A stretch of DNA of 64,000 bases from the NCBI GenBank assembly GCA_034359265.1, contig CP136891.1, positions 65,324,001 to 65,388,000 on the forward strand. The letters run 5' to 3'. Shown here piece by piece: positions 37,013 to 48,703 of the stretch; positions within the stretch are counted from its first letter, which is position 1; every line of letters begins with the position of its first letter. This DNA is from Canna indica. Taxonomy: Eukaryota; Streptophyta; Magnoliopsida; Zingiberales; Cannaceae. Below the pieces are notes generated by a model. That model was not told where the DNA came from. It ran no database searches and saw nothing but the letters and a program-made list of their open reading frames with translations. Made by a program: the position numbers and the translations under genes.

Positions 37013-37921
37013 CTAAGAGATCTTAAGATGTTTCAAATCCTTAATCTCAAGTTTCATATCATCATCGCAAGAATTAAAAGAACTAGATTTCATTTTCTCA
37101 TTTTCTAATTTGCATTCATGCAATTGAGAACTAAGATTTAAGTTTTCTTTCTTCAATTTCTTATTTTCCCTGTTCTTTTTTACAAGTATGGCATACATTT
37201 TCTTGCTTTCTTCTAGTAGTTCTTCATAAGACATGTCAAGGGATTTAGAGCTACTAGAATAACTATCATTAATATTTTGAACATGACTAGAAGATGGAGA
37301 ATATACCTCATCTCGAAGACCCATGAGGCAAACGTTTGATGTAGCTTCATCGTCATGTCTAGAAAAGGCTTCACTTGTTTGAGATGTGGATGAGGAAGCA
37401 CACTTCTTTTTGGATTACTTTTTCAAGAGTGGACAATTCTTCTTCTTGTGTCCCTTCTCTTGGCAAAGGAAGCACCTAAGTTTTCTTTTTCGATTCTTGC
37501 TTGTGCTTATTTGACTAGAAGTGCTTTGGGCATCAAAAACTTCATTAGGACCAGAGGTATGCCAATTGTCATCACCTCCTTCATTGAAAGTAGTAAGCTC
37601 CTCAATTTTTGCATAATCATAAAGCATGTTTAAACAAGCCCAAATATCGAATGCGGATGAACAATGCATGACCTTTTCAAGTATTTCATTTGAAAATGAG
37701 CAATATAGGAGATGTATTATTTTAGCATTCAATTCAAATAATCTAATTTGTTCTTGAGTCCAATCATTTAAGTCAATGGTGGGCTCAACATACTCATTCT
37801 TTAGCATGCACAATAAATCTAAACTTTGTGTTTTAAGAAAGGTATACATCCTACTCTTCCAAACACCAAAGTTTTCTTCATCAAACCTAGGTAGTGCACA
37901 TGCTATACTTTCTAGTGCCAT
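37013..37921 (-). pseudogene. Copia gag, one in-frame stop
   Basis: The minus-strand frame starts MALESIACALPRFDEENFGV and encodes a UBN2/gag-type capsid region, then the zinc knuckle CFLCQEKGHKKKNC (CX2CX4HX4C pattern) about 160 residues in. A single TAA at 37415-37417 interrupts it right after CPLLKK. The same frame continues with CASSSTSQTSEAFSRHDDEA and the 37013-37324 segment, which has a Lys/Glu-rich coiled coil (KKNRENKKLKKENLN), to a stop at 37013. Gag packages element RNA in cytoplasmic particles. The 5' LTR and primer site lie just upstream (37981-39446). No pol follows. Confidence 0.85.
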
Positions 37922-37978
37922 TTTTTTCCGATTGAGGCTAGATGTAGAGGAGACGGTGAAATCTCAATCTACGACCCT

Positions 37979-37993
37979 CTCTTATACCAAATA
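37979..37993 (-). promoter_or_regulatory. Primer-binding site of the copia element
   Basis: On the minus strand TTTGGTATAAGAGAGG follows the 5' LTR end. It resembles the common plant copia site TGGTATCAGAGC, complementary to initiator methionine tRNA. Confidence 0.7.
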
Positions 37994-39446
37994 TGGGCGA
38001 AATGGCGACACTAGATGGGGGGGGTGAACAATGTGTTTACTAAATTAATTAGCCTAAATCCACTTTTAATCATTTGATAACATGTTTAGGCAATTTGCAA
38101 TTCAATGATTATATGCGGAGGCGATAAATGATAAGGCAATTAAAATAAATAATAAAGCAATGCAAACACGCAATTTATAGTGGTTCGGCCCCAATGCCTA
38201 CTCCACTACCTAAGCACCCCACTTAGGATTTCCAAACTAGATTTTACTAGATTAATTAGAGTTTCCCTTACAATGAGAACTTTTCACTGGAAAGTCTTCG
38301 CTCTCCAACCGAAGGCACTTCCACACCCGGAAGTATCCCGCCTTCCTACCGGGAGCACTTTTCCACCTCAACCTAAGGGACAACTAGAACTAATCCTAGT
38401 AATCACTAAGTATACACAAGTGGCTTTACTCCTTCTATACCAAGGATACCACTTCACAAACAAGACCTAACAACTAGGTCTTCACAAACCCAAATCAAAG
38501 AAAACAGATACAATAAACAGTTAAAAATTACAATCAAAAGAGCTAAGAATGAAACCAATAGAAGAAGCTCTTTTGCAATCCTTCAATCCTTCAACTCGTC
38601 AGATAAATTCGTTGTAGCAGAGTTGAGGGAAGCAGAGCTTGTGCGCTTGTAGAAGAACTCGACAGAAATCAGCGCGCGCTCCAAACAATCTCTTTGAAGG
38701 CTTTAATCTCCTTTTAAATGCTCAATAAAAATTTGTAGGAGTGAAGGAAAGTTCTTAAAAATTAGTAGAAGAGGTATATTTATACCTTACGAAGAAACGG
38801 CAGCTTCAACGGATAGAAAACTATCCGTTGCAGAGCGCTGGTCGAATGGTCGATCGATCGGTCTTTCGACTGCTCCATTCTTCTCTCTGGTCGGTCGACC
38901 GATGGGTCGATCGCCCAGATGCGAGATCGCGTGATTTCTTCTTTGGTCGACCGATGCGATATGCGTCTTTGGGTAAATGCAGGTCGATCGACCGACGGGT
39001 CAACCGCCTGAGCTACGGCCCATTTTGGGCTTCTATCGGTCGACCGCTCGGTCGATCGAAGTAGATCTACTACTTTTTTACCTTTGGTCGGTCGACCGAA
39101 CCTAGGCTGAATGTTATTTCTTCAGTCTATTTCTTTCGCGCTTCGATTCCGGGTTCCGGCTTTCAACGAGCATCATCTTGGAGGGCTATAGACTTGATCT
39201 TTGGACTCGTCCAAGAGACTTTGGTGCACTCATCGATCTTCGAGAGATTTCCGCGATGAACCCGAGTGCGACGATCAATGGCCTTCCGATTTCCGATTTC
39301 TTCCGATATTTTTGATCAAGGACATCGAACGCTGATTGATATCGGAACCTGAAACATATTCTCAATGAAATCTTTAGTCTCATGTTTGTTATCATCAAAA
39401 CCATCAAAATCGAGATTAAGTCTAAGGTTTAAAACCTAAAGCCAAC
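37994..39446 (-). repeat. Copia element 5' LTR (right-hand)
   Basis: Full-length partner of 26165-27613. On the minus strand it begins TGTTGGCTTTAGG and ends CGCCATTTCGCCCA. The GTCGACCGA palindrome cluster lies at about 38845-39105. Few differences from the other LTR suggest a comparatively young insertion. Confidence 0.9.
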
Positions 39447-40121
39447 AAGGTAGAGGAAAGAAAATTATTATTTTATTCAAAAAGAGATAAATAACATGTT
39501 TTCAATTAAGAAGCGACCGATTCGACTTCCGATCCGATACGAGTAAACACATCAAAAATCGATGAAAAATCTTGAAACATGATAACAATGACATGAATCA
39601 AGAATTGGTTAACAGAAGGCCTAAATCCACTCACCGGACGGAGAAAAAATAGAAGAAAAAGACGCGCATGATCTTTCCCTGATCGACACCGACGAACTCG
39701 CAAAAATCCGGCTCTGACGGCTCCTCCTCCTCGATGGTGCCCTCTCTCTCCTCTCCTTTGCCTCGGCTGGCGCGTGGCTCAAAACCCCTGGCTGCACACC
39801 CTAGGGTCTAATTTATAGACATCGGTTGGGTCCAAATGACTAAAATATCCCTACCTAAGTTATCCGACTTACACAGCCCATAACTCATCCGATCTAACTC
39901 CGATTCGAGATTCGATTGCACCGCCAAATTCACCTTGAGATCCTCTATCATCCTAGCATACTAAATCACAGAGATAAGATAAATAAAATTTATCTTAATT
40001 TTTCTACATTAAATGCTTACTCGGGTCTAATCCCGAAGCTTCCCGCAAATCCTTGCTAATTAGGGCCCACGATCCCCCGCTTAAGAATAAAATATTATTA
40101 TTAAGATTTTTGGATATTACA

Positions 40122-40261
40122 ATATTATTATATATTATATTATATTATATTATATTATATTATATTATATTATATTATATTATACAAGTTAATCAATATA
40201 GACTAGTTCATACAAACTAGTACTATATAGGCTAGTACTATACAATGTACCAAACGGGCCC
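40122..40261 (+). mobile_element. MITE, right half
   Basis: This continues the ATTAT run interrupted at 23760, then TAGTACTATA words and the terminus TACCAAACGGGCCC, the inverse of the 23487 end. A second ATTAT microsatellite occupies about 40126-40184. Confidence 0.7.
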
Positions 40262-40554
40262 CAAGGGTGCTAATTCAAAGGCATCAATTATGACATATAT
40301 GACACTCCAAGATTAGATGAACTATAGAGACATTTTTGTTATGTAGTTTATGGCATTAGGACATACCCTACTCTTGGGTGTTGATTGCTGGTAGAACAAA
40401 AAGAAAATCTAAATGGCAATATAGAAACATATAGTAGAGACATTGAATCATGCTCTAGAGACATTAAACTTTTCCTTACACCTCTTAGGAGAGGAAGGCA
40501 CCTAAAAGATTAAATAAGGGAGCCCCAAAAAGGGCTAGGTGCAAGCACATGCCT

Positions 40555-40715
40555 TAGTGGTTGGATGGGCGAATCCCAACCATTATTGTGTACATGTAGG
40601 TTGGATGGGTGAAACCCAACCATAAACATACTTAAAGTCAGGGTTGGATGGGCGAATTACAACCAGCGAAAAGTTCTCTAGTTAAGGTTGGATGGACAAA
40701 TCCCAACCCGGTGTT
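40555..40715. repeat. Four hairpin motifs GGTTGGAT..CCCAACC in LTR
   Basis: Four copies of a 23-base near-palindrome starting GGTTGGATGGGCGAA and ending CCCAACC (the third copy degenerate), spaced roughly 40 bases apart. Confidence 0.75.
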
Positions 40716-41273
40716 GCCTCATGCAGGTTGGTCGCTTGGGCATGACATCATAAACCTCATGAGGGTACGGCCAGTTGAGGCCTAATGAAAATAAATTATA
40801 GTTGGGTACTTCACCTGACGAAATATTTATATCTTGTAGAAATGTCAATTGGTCGTCTGTTGTAATATATCCCTGTGAGTATAAGTATGATAGAACACTT
40901 TCTGTTTTATACTTATGTTTGGGATATTGGTGGAGGTTCGTTTGAACCATTCACAGAGTTCCTTTTGGACTCACGATTGTTTGTTTATTTTTATATTGGA
41001 GATTCGTTTGAACCTCTCACAGAGTTTCTTTTGGACTCACGATTGTTTGTTTATTTTTATTTTGCAGAGCCTGACCAGTGAAGTAATGAAAAGCATATGG
41101 CGCGGCTGGAGGAGCGAACAACATCATTGGTCTCATATATAGCTAATTGAGTTTAGGAAATTGTAGTTGAGTCATATATTTCCTTTCATGCATATTGATG
41201 TAGCTTGAGTTATTGGAGTATTATAACCCTTTATTGGACATTTATTCATTTATGACAGGACTTTTTCTTTAGG

Positions 41274-41558
41274 GTAAATTACACTGACGTCCCATGAGGT
41301 TTAGTGAAATTACACTGACCCCCCTCTATTTGTCCAGGTTACAATCACCTCCCAAGAGTAATCTTTGAGTAATTTTTTTAGGAGATGTTTGTGTAATATT
41401 TTACAAAATTCAAAGGAGGTTTCTGTAATCTTATTTTATAATAGGAGATGTTTGTGTAATCTTTTACAAAACTCAAGGGGGTTACAAGATAAAATTACAA
41501 ATAGATGAGAGGTTAATGTAATTTCACTAAATCTCAGAGGAGGTCAGTGTAATTTATC
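41274..41558. mobile_element. MITE with ~60-bp terminal inverted repeats
   Basis: The left end TAAATTACACTGACGTCCC through CTCTATTTGT pairs with the right end, whose reverse complement reads TAAATTACACTGACCTCC through CATCTATTTGT. Both arms are about 60 bases. The middle repeats GGAGxTxTTTGTGTAAT. No coding content. Insertion within the LTR at 40262-41692 makes it younger than that LTR. Confidence 0.8.
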
Positions 41559-41888
41559 TTCTTTTTTTTATTTTATATCACGTTTGATTTCTATTGTCTT
41601 ATATATCTGCGTGGTTGTATGCATGGAGTAGACTATAAGGTATAGACACGTATATCCTGGTCGGTCACGTGTTCCTAAGTTGGGGCGTGACAAATATACT
41701 AATAATATATAGTTGTTTCAATAGATTTGCTAAAAGTATATGAAATATAAATCAAAATAAAATTTTTAACAAAGGAACTCAAGAAATCTAATTATAAAAT
41801 ACATTTTTTTGCATATATCTTATAAATAATAAATATGAAATAACAATATTAGTAGTGATAAATATTAAGGATAAAAACAAAGTCAAAA

Positions 41889-41937
<49 letters not shown>
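41889..41937. repeat. (TA)n microsatellite
   Basis: About 24 uninterrupted TA dinucleotides. Confidence 0.95.
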
Positions 41938-41941
<4 letters not shown>

Positions 41942-42848
41942 TAATTACCAATAATGAAAAAATGGTTTTGTTTATATTAGATAAATATAAAATTCCAAAT
42001 TAAATTATAAATTTTAATGAAAAAACTCTAACAAAATCAAATCTTTTTTATTTATAATAAAAATAAAAATGATACTATAGAAGTAATAAAAAAATCATAA
42101 TATGTAATATAACATAAAACAGAAACACACAATAAAGTTATAGCATGACTTAATATTTAATATATATATTAATGATATATACAATCATATTTCATTCAAT
42201 ATTTCAAATTTATTTGATGGATATAACATATAAAAAATTTAAAAATAATAATTAAAATTTAAAAATTTTCAAACAAATAAAAAAGAACAATATTTTAATA
42301 AATTACAATAAAAAATAAAAATGTGGACAATACAAAAAAAATAGTGGATAACTCTATTACAAATGTGTGTGATCAATAAATTAATAAATTTTCAAATAGA
42401 TAGATAGATAGACATATAATTTATCTTTTCTAATGAAATATTGGACTCGATAATTTTCAACTCGACTCAATAGCTCGGCCCGATAAAATCAGGTTTGGGC
42501 CGATAATTATCATGTCCAAGCCATTATCGAGCCGGCTCGAACCCTTAACGTGGCCATGCCAAGTGCTATCAGGCCGACACAATAGCTCGATAAACAATAT
42601 AAGATCACGTATTAACAATATAAGGCTATCTGGTTGAATTGGCCTGATAAGCCAATTCAGCATGATTATTTTTTCTTTTTCTTTTTGTGTTATTAGGCTA
42701 AACGGCACAGGCCATGCTGACCTATTATTATTCGTGATGTGTAGGTGCTTCCCGACCCCAAATTTTTTCAGGTCGAGTCATTGGGCTGGACACAAATTTT
42801 TTTCGAGCCGACCAAGCCTAGCCCGATAACTCTAGCTCAACATGATTT

Positions 42849-43136
42849 GCGATGTCTATGCAATATTAATATTTAATAGAAATTTTTGAATGAATAAAGT
42901 TAATTAAAATTCCTGAATAAATTGAATTTGCATTTAACATGAAATTAATAAACTGAAATATTTAAAAATAATTAATTTTTAACAAAATATTTGCTAGGTC
43001 TATGTAATATTAATATTTAATATAAATTTTTGAATGAATAAAGTTAGCTGAAAGTCTTGAATAAAATGAATTTGAATTTAACATTGAAATTAATAAATTG
43101 ATATATTTAAAAATAATTAATTTTAACAAAATAAGT
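42849..43136 (+). repeat. 144-bp tandem duplication
   Basis: TCTATGxAATATTAATATTT and the following roughly 140 bases occur twice head to tail (starting near 42855 and 42999), with about a tenth of bases changed. Confidence 0.8.
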
Positions 43137-44139
43137 ATATATAAATAGTTGGAACCTTGAGTAGAATTAGAATAAATTCATGGATGGATTGTGATTAATT
43201 GATGAATATTTTAAATTTCATGCCAAATTTAAATATATTTTGTGAGTCGTGGTTGATTGGTAAATAAGTTAGTATTGACTGAATATGGATACATATTCAA
43301 ATTATGGAGATATTTGAAATTCGAATTTGAGGTTTTTAAAAAATTTGAATTAATTTTAAAATTTCAATTTAATTTAAGTCAAATATAGTTAAATTATAAG
43401 TTGAATGGTATACATTAATTAGTATACATATATTATATATATTACAATATAATTAACTTATAAAGATACATAATTAGAAGTTAATTAAATTTTTTATTTC
43501 TAATTCTTCACATTAGAAACTAATAGAGAATATGTCTCAATAGTTAATTTTATTTATCTCTAATTCTTCACTTTTAGATACTAATGGTTAATTAATCCAT
43601 ATTGTATATTATTTGCCTCTATTGTATTTAATAAATATATTTCTTATTTTTAAATTTAAATTTAAAATAATATTTAACATAATATTTAACTTAAATGATA
43701 AATTTAACATAATATTTCACATAATTTAAATTTAAATTTTTAAATGATAAATTTAACTTAAACAATGAATTTATCTATACACTTTTGATTAGTTAAATAT
43801 AGTGTCTCTTATTATTTCCATTACATATTAATAGTGTATAGATAGTCAACACCGTCCTAATTAATGTCAATCTTACTCTAACTCTAAAGGAGCACCACTG
43901 TGAAGTATCAATCTTATCCTGACTTTATTTCCATCACATATTAATATGTTTTTTTTCATTACATATTAATAGTGGCAAGTATAAATCTTACCCTAAATTT
44001 ATTAACCTAACTTTATTACCCTAATTTTACACGTGGCAAGTATCAATCTCCAATTTGTAATCAATTTTACTTTATTATTGTTAGGTTCACTTTATTACAT
44101 TAATTTTGCCCCGCTGCCATTTTTGCCTGCCGATCCTTT

Positions 44140-44759
44140 TTTATTACCCAAATTTGGCCCCCACTACTCCTCTCTCAATCTCTCGACTTTTTCAACTTCG
44201 ATTTAATTGTCAGATCAAGGGTAATTAAACAGCTCACGATTTACCAGATCAATCTGTGCCGAGCTCGCCATTTTACTGGTTTATTATCTTGCCATTGCAA
44301 ATCTAACACTACAACAAAAGCTGCACCTAATTGCCTCCTCCAAAATTCCTAAAATCCCATGCTCAACTCCAGAACCTGCTCCCGCACTTGCTAATCCCCG
44401 CTACACCCGCACTTGATCATCCCCGTTGCTTTCGCACCTGCTCCATGCTGCTCCTGCACTTGCTCCCCGCTGCTCCAAAGAGTTGCTCCTGATCCTCTAC
44501 TTCCAATCTTGATCCCCGCTGCTCCTCTTTGCCGTAGGTGATTCCATTTGTTCCTTCCTTTTTTTCGTGTTGCCTAGAAGACTTGTTTTCTTGCAATTTG
44601 CGGTTTTGTGTGCTTGCTTTCCTTCTCTATGTTTTTATCAGGCTATTCATGTGATCGCTGGCTGCCTGATTATGTGATCGTCATATATTTTTGAAATTTT
44701 ATATTTTGAAGATGTCGAGTGGAGAAGTCAAGAAGGTTTCCCGTCAAGATATACAACTA
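44140..44759 (+). CDS. 5' end of a plant-specific TIGR01589-like gene (first coding exon)
   Basis: The coding exon 44712-44759 reads MSSGEVKKVSRQDIQL and is followed by GTAAGA. Directly before the ATG is an AG acceptor after a T-rich stretch. A C-rich leader (about 44140-44535) ends at GTAGGT/AGGTGA, a plausible donor, so the 5' UTR is split. Plant proteins with the TIGR01589 domain (short, no assigned biochemical role) commonly open with a xGEVKxVSRQDIQLVQN motif, which is why I assign it. The next exon should begin with a VQNLIERCL-like sequence. I could not find it before 51486; instead a solo LTR, a copia element and another LTR occupy the putative intron. The gene may be disrupted or simply continue beyond with a very long intron. 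Confidence 0.55.
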
Positions 44760-45004
44760 GTAAGAAAGTTATCAAGTTTTGGATCAGATTTATTGGCTTC
44801 GTGGTTGCTGCTGTGTATTTTTTTATTTTAAAAGAAATTATGTTTGATATTTATTGTTACTGAATTACTAATTTGAAGAATGATCTTAATTTTGGACACT
44901 AGGTTCTTCTCTAAGCTTCTTTCTTTCAATATTAGATGTTAGCTTTTTTTTAAAAAGGTTCTTCTCTAAGCAACTTAGTGTGTTTCCTATAAAAACTAAT
45001 AACT

Positions 45005-47392
45005 TGTCACACCCCAATTCCTCATTGGTGTGATCGGCCAGGGTGTACAAGCATACCCCGAAGACTAACTCAAATCACAAACCGCGGAGATAAAACAAAC
45101 TGATCACAAACTACAGAGATAAACTAAACTTTTTATTTCAAACTCCAACCACTAACAAAAGGTTATAAAATAAAACAAATTCATCCTCTGTTAAGGAAAT
45201 CGCGGAAACATGAATGTTCAACCGAAACAAACTTTAAAGAATGTTTGAAACAATAAATGAAATAAAGAAATCATGAATGAAATAAAGTACAATAAGTCTC
45301 GATACATGACTCTCTTTAAACCTGACCACTACTCTAACTCTAACTTCGACTTGTCACGAGGTCAACCTTGAACCTGCCGCTCTCAGCTGCGCTACTCAAA
45401 CACTCCAGTGCTACTACTGGTTCTGACCTGGTGCTACAAAAGACAACAAACAAAAAGAAGGTAAGTTCATATTGGACTTAGTGAGTGGCTCAATCCTGAG
45501 ACTACCACAGTCCACGATTAATAATTTTATGGAAAGCATAATAACCACATGATGGTTAATTTCACAATACAATGAGTAATTACTTAAGTCCAAAATTAAA
45601 TCCTTTATCTATGCAATTCAAGCAGTCCATATATATAACCCATACAGAAAAAAAAAAACTACATATACACATAAGTGTATTTCCAAACTGTACAAGTCGG
45701 TCACTAGGACATGCCCAGTGAGCTTCCCGCCCATGGTTCCTGAGTTAGGCAGACCCTCTAGCCTCAGTAACCTCACATGGTTGGAAAAACTCTCCAACCA
45801 GTGCCACTCCGGGTCGATCGTCAGTGTGGCTCGCTGACGAGCTTCCCAGTCCACACCTCATCCGCTGATCAGCCCAACCAAACCCTCATCCCATCCCCAT
45901 ACACAAACATGTACAATAAGAAAATAAAGGCATCAACACCATAAGCATTTAATGTAAATCAGTATTTCTACACCACAATATGTCATAATAGTAAACATAG
46001 TGAATATAAAACCATTCTGGATGGATACACTCCAAAACTGGGTGCATACGAGTATCCCCACATGAGCTTATCTCCCCCAACATGGCTAACTTGCATTTCG
46101 CTTAAGTAAAATGATGGCTCAAACATAAAGGGTAGTGTTACTACATATGTCACACAAAGGTATGACAATCATGCTTCGGACCAATCTCTGAATTTACAAT
46201 GTATAATATATTAATTTCCGTTATACAATAAGTATTCCTAGCATGAAAATATGATCCCAACCTAGAATGACAATATCAATCTACCACGATTAAATTCAAC
46301 AACTCTAATTAATTTTTTGTTGCACATATGAGATAATTTCAGCATCAAGATTTCAACATCCAAACTTATGCTCATCATGTATCAACAGTAAAAGAAATGG
46401 GGAAGAAAAATCAGAATATCAAATCATCTAACAAGTATCTTCTGTACATCATTCATATCCTTCATGGCATTCATATCATTCATATACTGTAAGAAGCATA
46501 GTATGTAGAAATTTATTGCTGAACTACAAGATCAAAGACTGAAATATTTATGTCCAATTCCTCCCACAGAATGCAATATTGGATCATTGACACAACAACA
46601 TGAGTCAACAATTCAAACTACAACCGGCCAAAAGATCTTAGATAAAGAGGTGGAAGTGAAACTTTTGGTCAACAATTCAACCGGATTTCTAATTCCCTTC
46701 TCAACCCATCCCACCGATTTCAATCAAGAAGAAACACGATTCCATAAAGAATTTCTCAATTTCTATCCTCCTGCAGTGGACGGCTGCAACAAGGAAGGAT
46801 ATTTCCTTCTAGGTTTCTTAGTTCCTATGACACTCAATCAAATCATGAGACCCCTCAAAAAAAGAAATCAACACCAAATCAATTAAGAAATTTTCAAATT
46901 TTTCCCTCTTGGTGAGGAGCAGCCAAGGAGAGAAAACAGTCTCAATCTAGGAAAGAACAACCACTCACCGGTAAGGGAAATCGAAATGAAAGACGCTCTC
47001 CGAGGTCCTTGAGCCGACGATCACCGGCGACGGCAACACCACCGGCGGCAATACCTTCTTCCGCCGCCTCCTCAGGGCGTAGCAATCGCACCATCCAATA
47101 AACCCTCTTTTTCTTCTTTTTCTTTTTAATTTTTATTTACGATTCTACCCCTCACTTAACCTAACCACGGCTTCTACCTACTCGACCCACACTTGTCCAA
47201 ATTAGTTTCCGATCGAATTGTCGGACTCGACTCAACTAATAACCCAAACCTAAAATAAAATACTAAACACGCATAAAGGCCTCGTCTTAATTCATATTAT
47301 CCGACACTTCTTCCAACCCGCTCCGACGCGCATCCACATCGTCCGACTGAAAATAATTAAATTAAATTATATAAAAAATTACAGATATAACA
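45005..47392 (+). mobile_element. Solo LTR (TGTCACACCCC family)
   Basis: It starts TGTCACACCCC at 45005 and ends at ATAACA (47392). Flanks TAACT and TTACT match at four of five bases. It shares with 1-876 the reverse complement of its 150-195 block (GTCAGTGTGGC..GACGAGCTTCCCAGTC at 45820-45852), and with 23761 the GGCCAGG and GGACTTAGTGAGTGG blocks. There is no internal region. The 46587-46886 frame has no recognisable domain and is not called. Confidence 0.75.
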
Positions 47393-47730
47393 TTACTCAT
47401 ATGTGAGCTAACGGAATGGTTGCTTGAACATGTGCTTCTTATATGTTCCAAATTCTGAACTTTTTTATTATGACAAATATAGGTTGTGAGCTTCACTTTC
47501 GTATGTCATCATACATGCTCATTGAATTGTGACATGATACTTATTAAGAGCATCGTGAATTAAATTTTGTTTTTGTTTTTTTAATCTCAATGTAATATAT
47601 ATCACTTTTTTTGGTCTGGCCTACTCGAGAAATGATTATATATATGCACATTCAGATATAGATCCGGATGTTTGATGGGAGAAGGACCAGACGTAATGTG
47701 CAGAAGTTAGTTTCATGCTTTCAATGAAAA
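47393..47730 (+). other. Intron-like or intergenic sequence between two insertions
   Basis: T-rich unique-looking sequence with no coding block. It may be part of the long intron following the exon at 44712. Confidence 0.35.
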
Positions 47731-48569
47731 TGAAATTGCTACGGAGTAGAGGCACTATCTTTGCAAGATCTGTCTTGTAATTGAACTCTTGTTGTTGTAT
47801 GTCGGAAACTGAGAAATGACACTCCTTGAAAAATGATTGTAGCGACACTTTTAATTTTTTGAATCTCTGAAATTCTCAGATATGAATTTTCTCTCGATGT
47901 GAGATTTGTATTAGCCCCGCTTTTATATTGAAGAGAAGAGCCAACTTTTTGAGCGAGATAAGTTTTGGATTCCAAATTTCTCGTGACAGAGGCCGCGAAC
48001 ATTGAGATTAAATTGGCTTAGAACTAGCAGCGCCGTTAGATTTGATCCAACGACATGCTGATGACGAGGAAACCAAATTTGAAGCAAAATAGGCGATGCG
48101 TGCAGTCAACAAAGGTAGCCGGATGTTGGAGCGGATCTGGTGCTCGTGTGCAAGGCAAACTCCAATTTTTATCTCAAGCTTGAGGATTTGACCAGTCAAC
48201 TTGGCTTTTTGATAAAGCCTTTAGGATTGAGGACGTCATGTGGCATCACCCAGTCAAATATTAAATATTTCAATTTAAATTGATGTTGCTGCCACTGCAG
48301 CAATTGCCAATTGAGGCAACGTGCATGAGCACCATGTGCGCGCAGCAACGTGCATGAGCACCATGTGCGCTGCACGCACATGGTGCTATTTGGAGTTGGT
48401 GGGCTCCGCCCACCAGCCAGTCTAGTGCAGTCTCAGCCCGTCAGGTTCAGCCCGTTCGTGATCGAGCCTAATTCAGCAATGGGTTCAAGCATATATTGAT
48501 CAACTCCGATTTGAATACGGTCGAGCTCGTTGGGTTAGGTTCGGACCCAATTTGAGTCAATCTCTAATA
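47731..48569 (-). repeat. Copia 3' LTR (left-hand)
   Basis: Partner of 50161-50958. It is longer because of a duplicated GCAACGTGCATGAGCACCAT unit near 48318-48375, seen once in the other LTR, plus a short CACATGGTGC hairpin. Confidence 0.85.
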
Positions 48570-48703
48570 ATTTCTCATTTGATAAAAATTGGGACCGATG
48601 CAGTCCTCAAAAGTCGTCCTCATCTCCCACAAGATCCGTACAAGACCTACGTCGAATCAGTGCTCAAGTGGGCCAAATCAGTTTCCTGTTTGGACTTAAG
48701 AAC

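Larger units (their letters stand above)
26165..39446 (-). mobile_element. Ty1/copia LTR retrotransposon, gag-only, nested CACTA inside
   Basis: Two LTRs of about 1.45 kb (26165-27613 and 37994-39446) bound the element. Flanks GGGTA (26160-26164) and AGGTA (39447-39451) match at four of five bases. On the minus strand the 5' LTR is the right-hand one. It begins TGTTGGC and is followed by a TTTGGTATAAGAGAGG primer-binding site. A GGGGGAGAT polypurine tract precedes the left-hand 3' LTR. The only coding region is gag (37013-37921); no protease, integrase, reverse transcriptase or RNase H could be found. The interior is otherwise AT-rich and holds the CACTA element 28532-35584. The element is non-autonomous. 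Confidence 0.9.
23761..40121 (+). mobile_element. Solo LTR (TGTCACACCCC family) split by a copia element
   Basis: It starts TGTCACACCCC at 23761 and ends ATTACA at 40121, flanked by ATATT at 23756-23760 and 40122-40126, a perfect 5-bp target duplication. Subtracting the copia element at 26165-39446 leaves about 3.08 kb with TG..CA ends and no internal domain, so it is a solo LTR left by recombination. The left part (23761-26164) contains a GGCCAGG motif, a GTCCAACTAGGACTTA block at 24176, four repeats of a TTTGGGGCATxCxCTCCCC motif at 24605-24790, and a minisatellite. The right part (39447-40121) is non-coding. Superfamily by resemblance: Ty3/gypsy Del/Tekay-like. Confidence 0.85.
40262..41692 (-). 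mobile_element. LTR of the TGTCACGCCCC family, inverted, far end not visible
   Basis: It ends GTTGGGGCGTGACA at 41692, the reverse complement of the start at 51486. The reverse complement of the block around 40960-41140 (GAGTCCAAAxxGAACTC, GACCAGTGA) matches 51780-51850. The region 40540-40720 has four palindromic GGTTGGATGGGCGAATCCCA-like motifs. A MITE sits at 41274-41558. The left border is uncertain. Confidence 0.6.
41693..44100. other. AT-rich intergenic region, no gene
   Basis: Long AT-rich sequence. It includes a (TA)n run (41889-41937), a GC-richer island at 42430-42840 with repeated CTCGGCCCGATAA / GAGCCGGCTCGAA words typical of small non-coding transposons, and a tandem duplication (42849-43136). 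No supported coding region. Confidence 0.6.

Noticed and set aside
40126..40184. ATTAT runs considered as telomere- or centromere-like satellite
   Set aside because: Simple pentanucleotide microsatellite in a MITE; no TTTAGGG motif and no long monomer.
46587..46886. 99-codon frame in the solo LTR
   Set aside because: No motif recognised, it lies wholly in LTR sequence, and there is no support from the other LTR copies.
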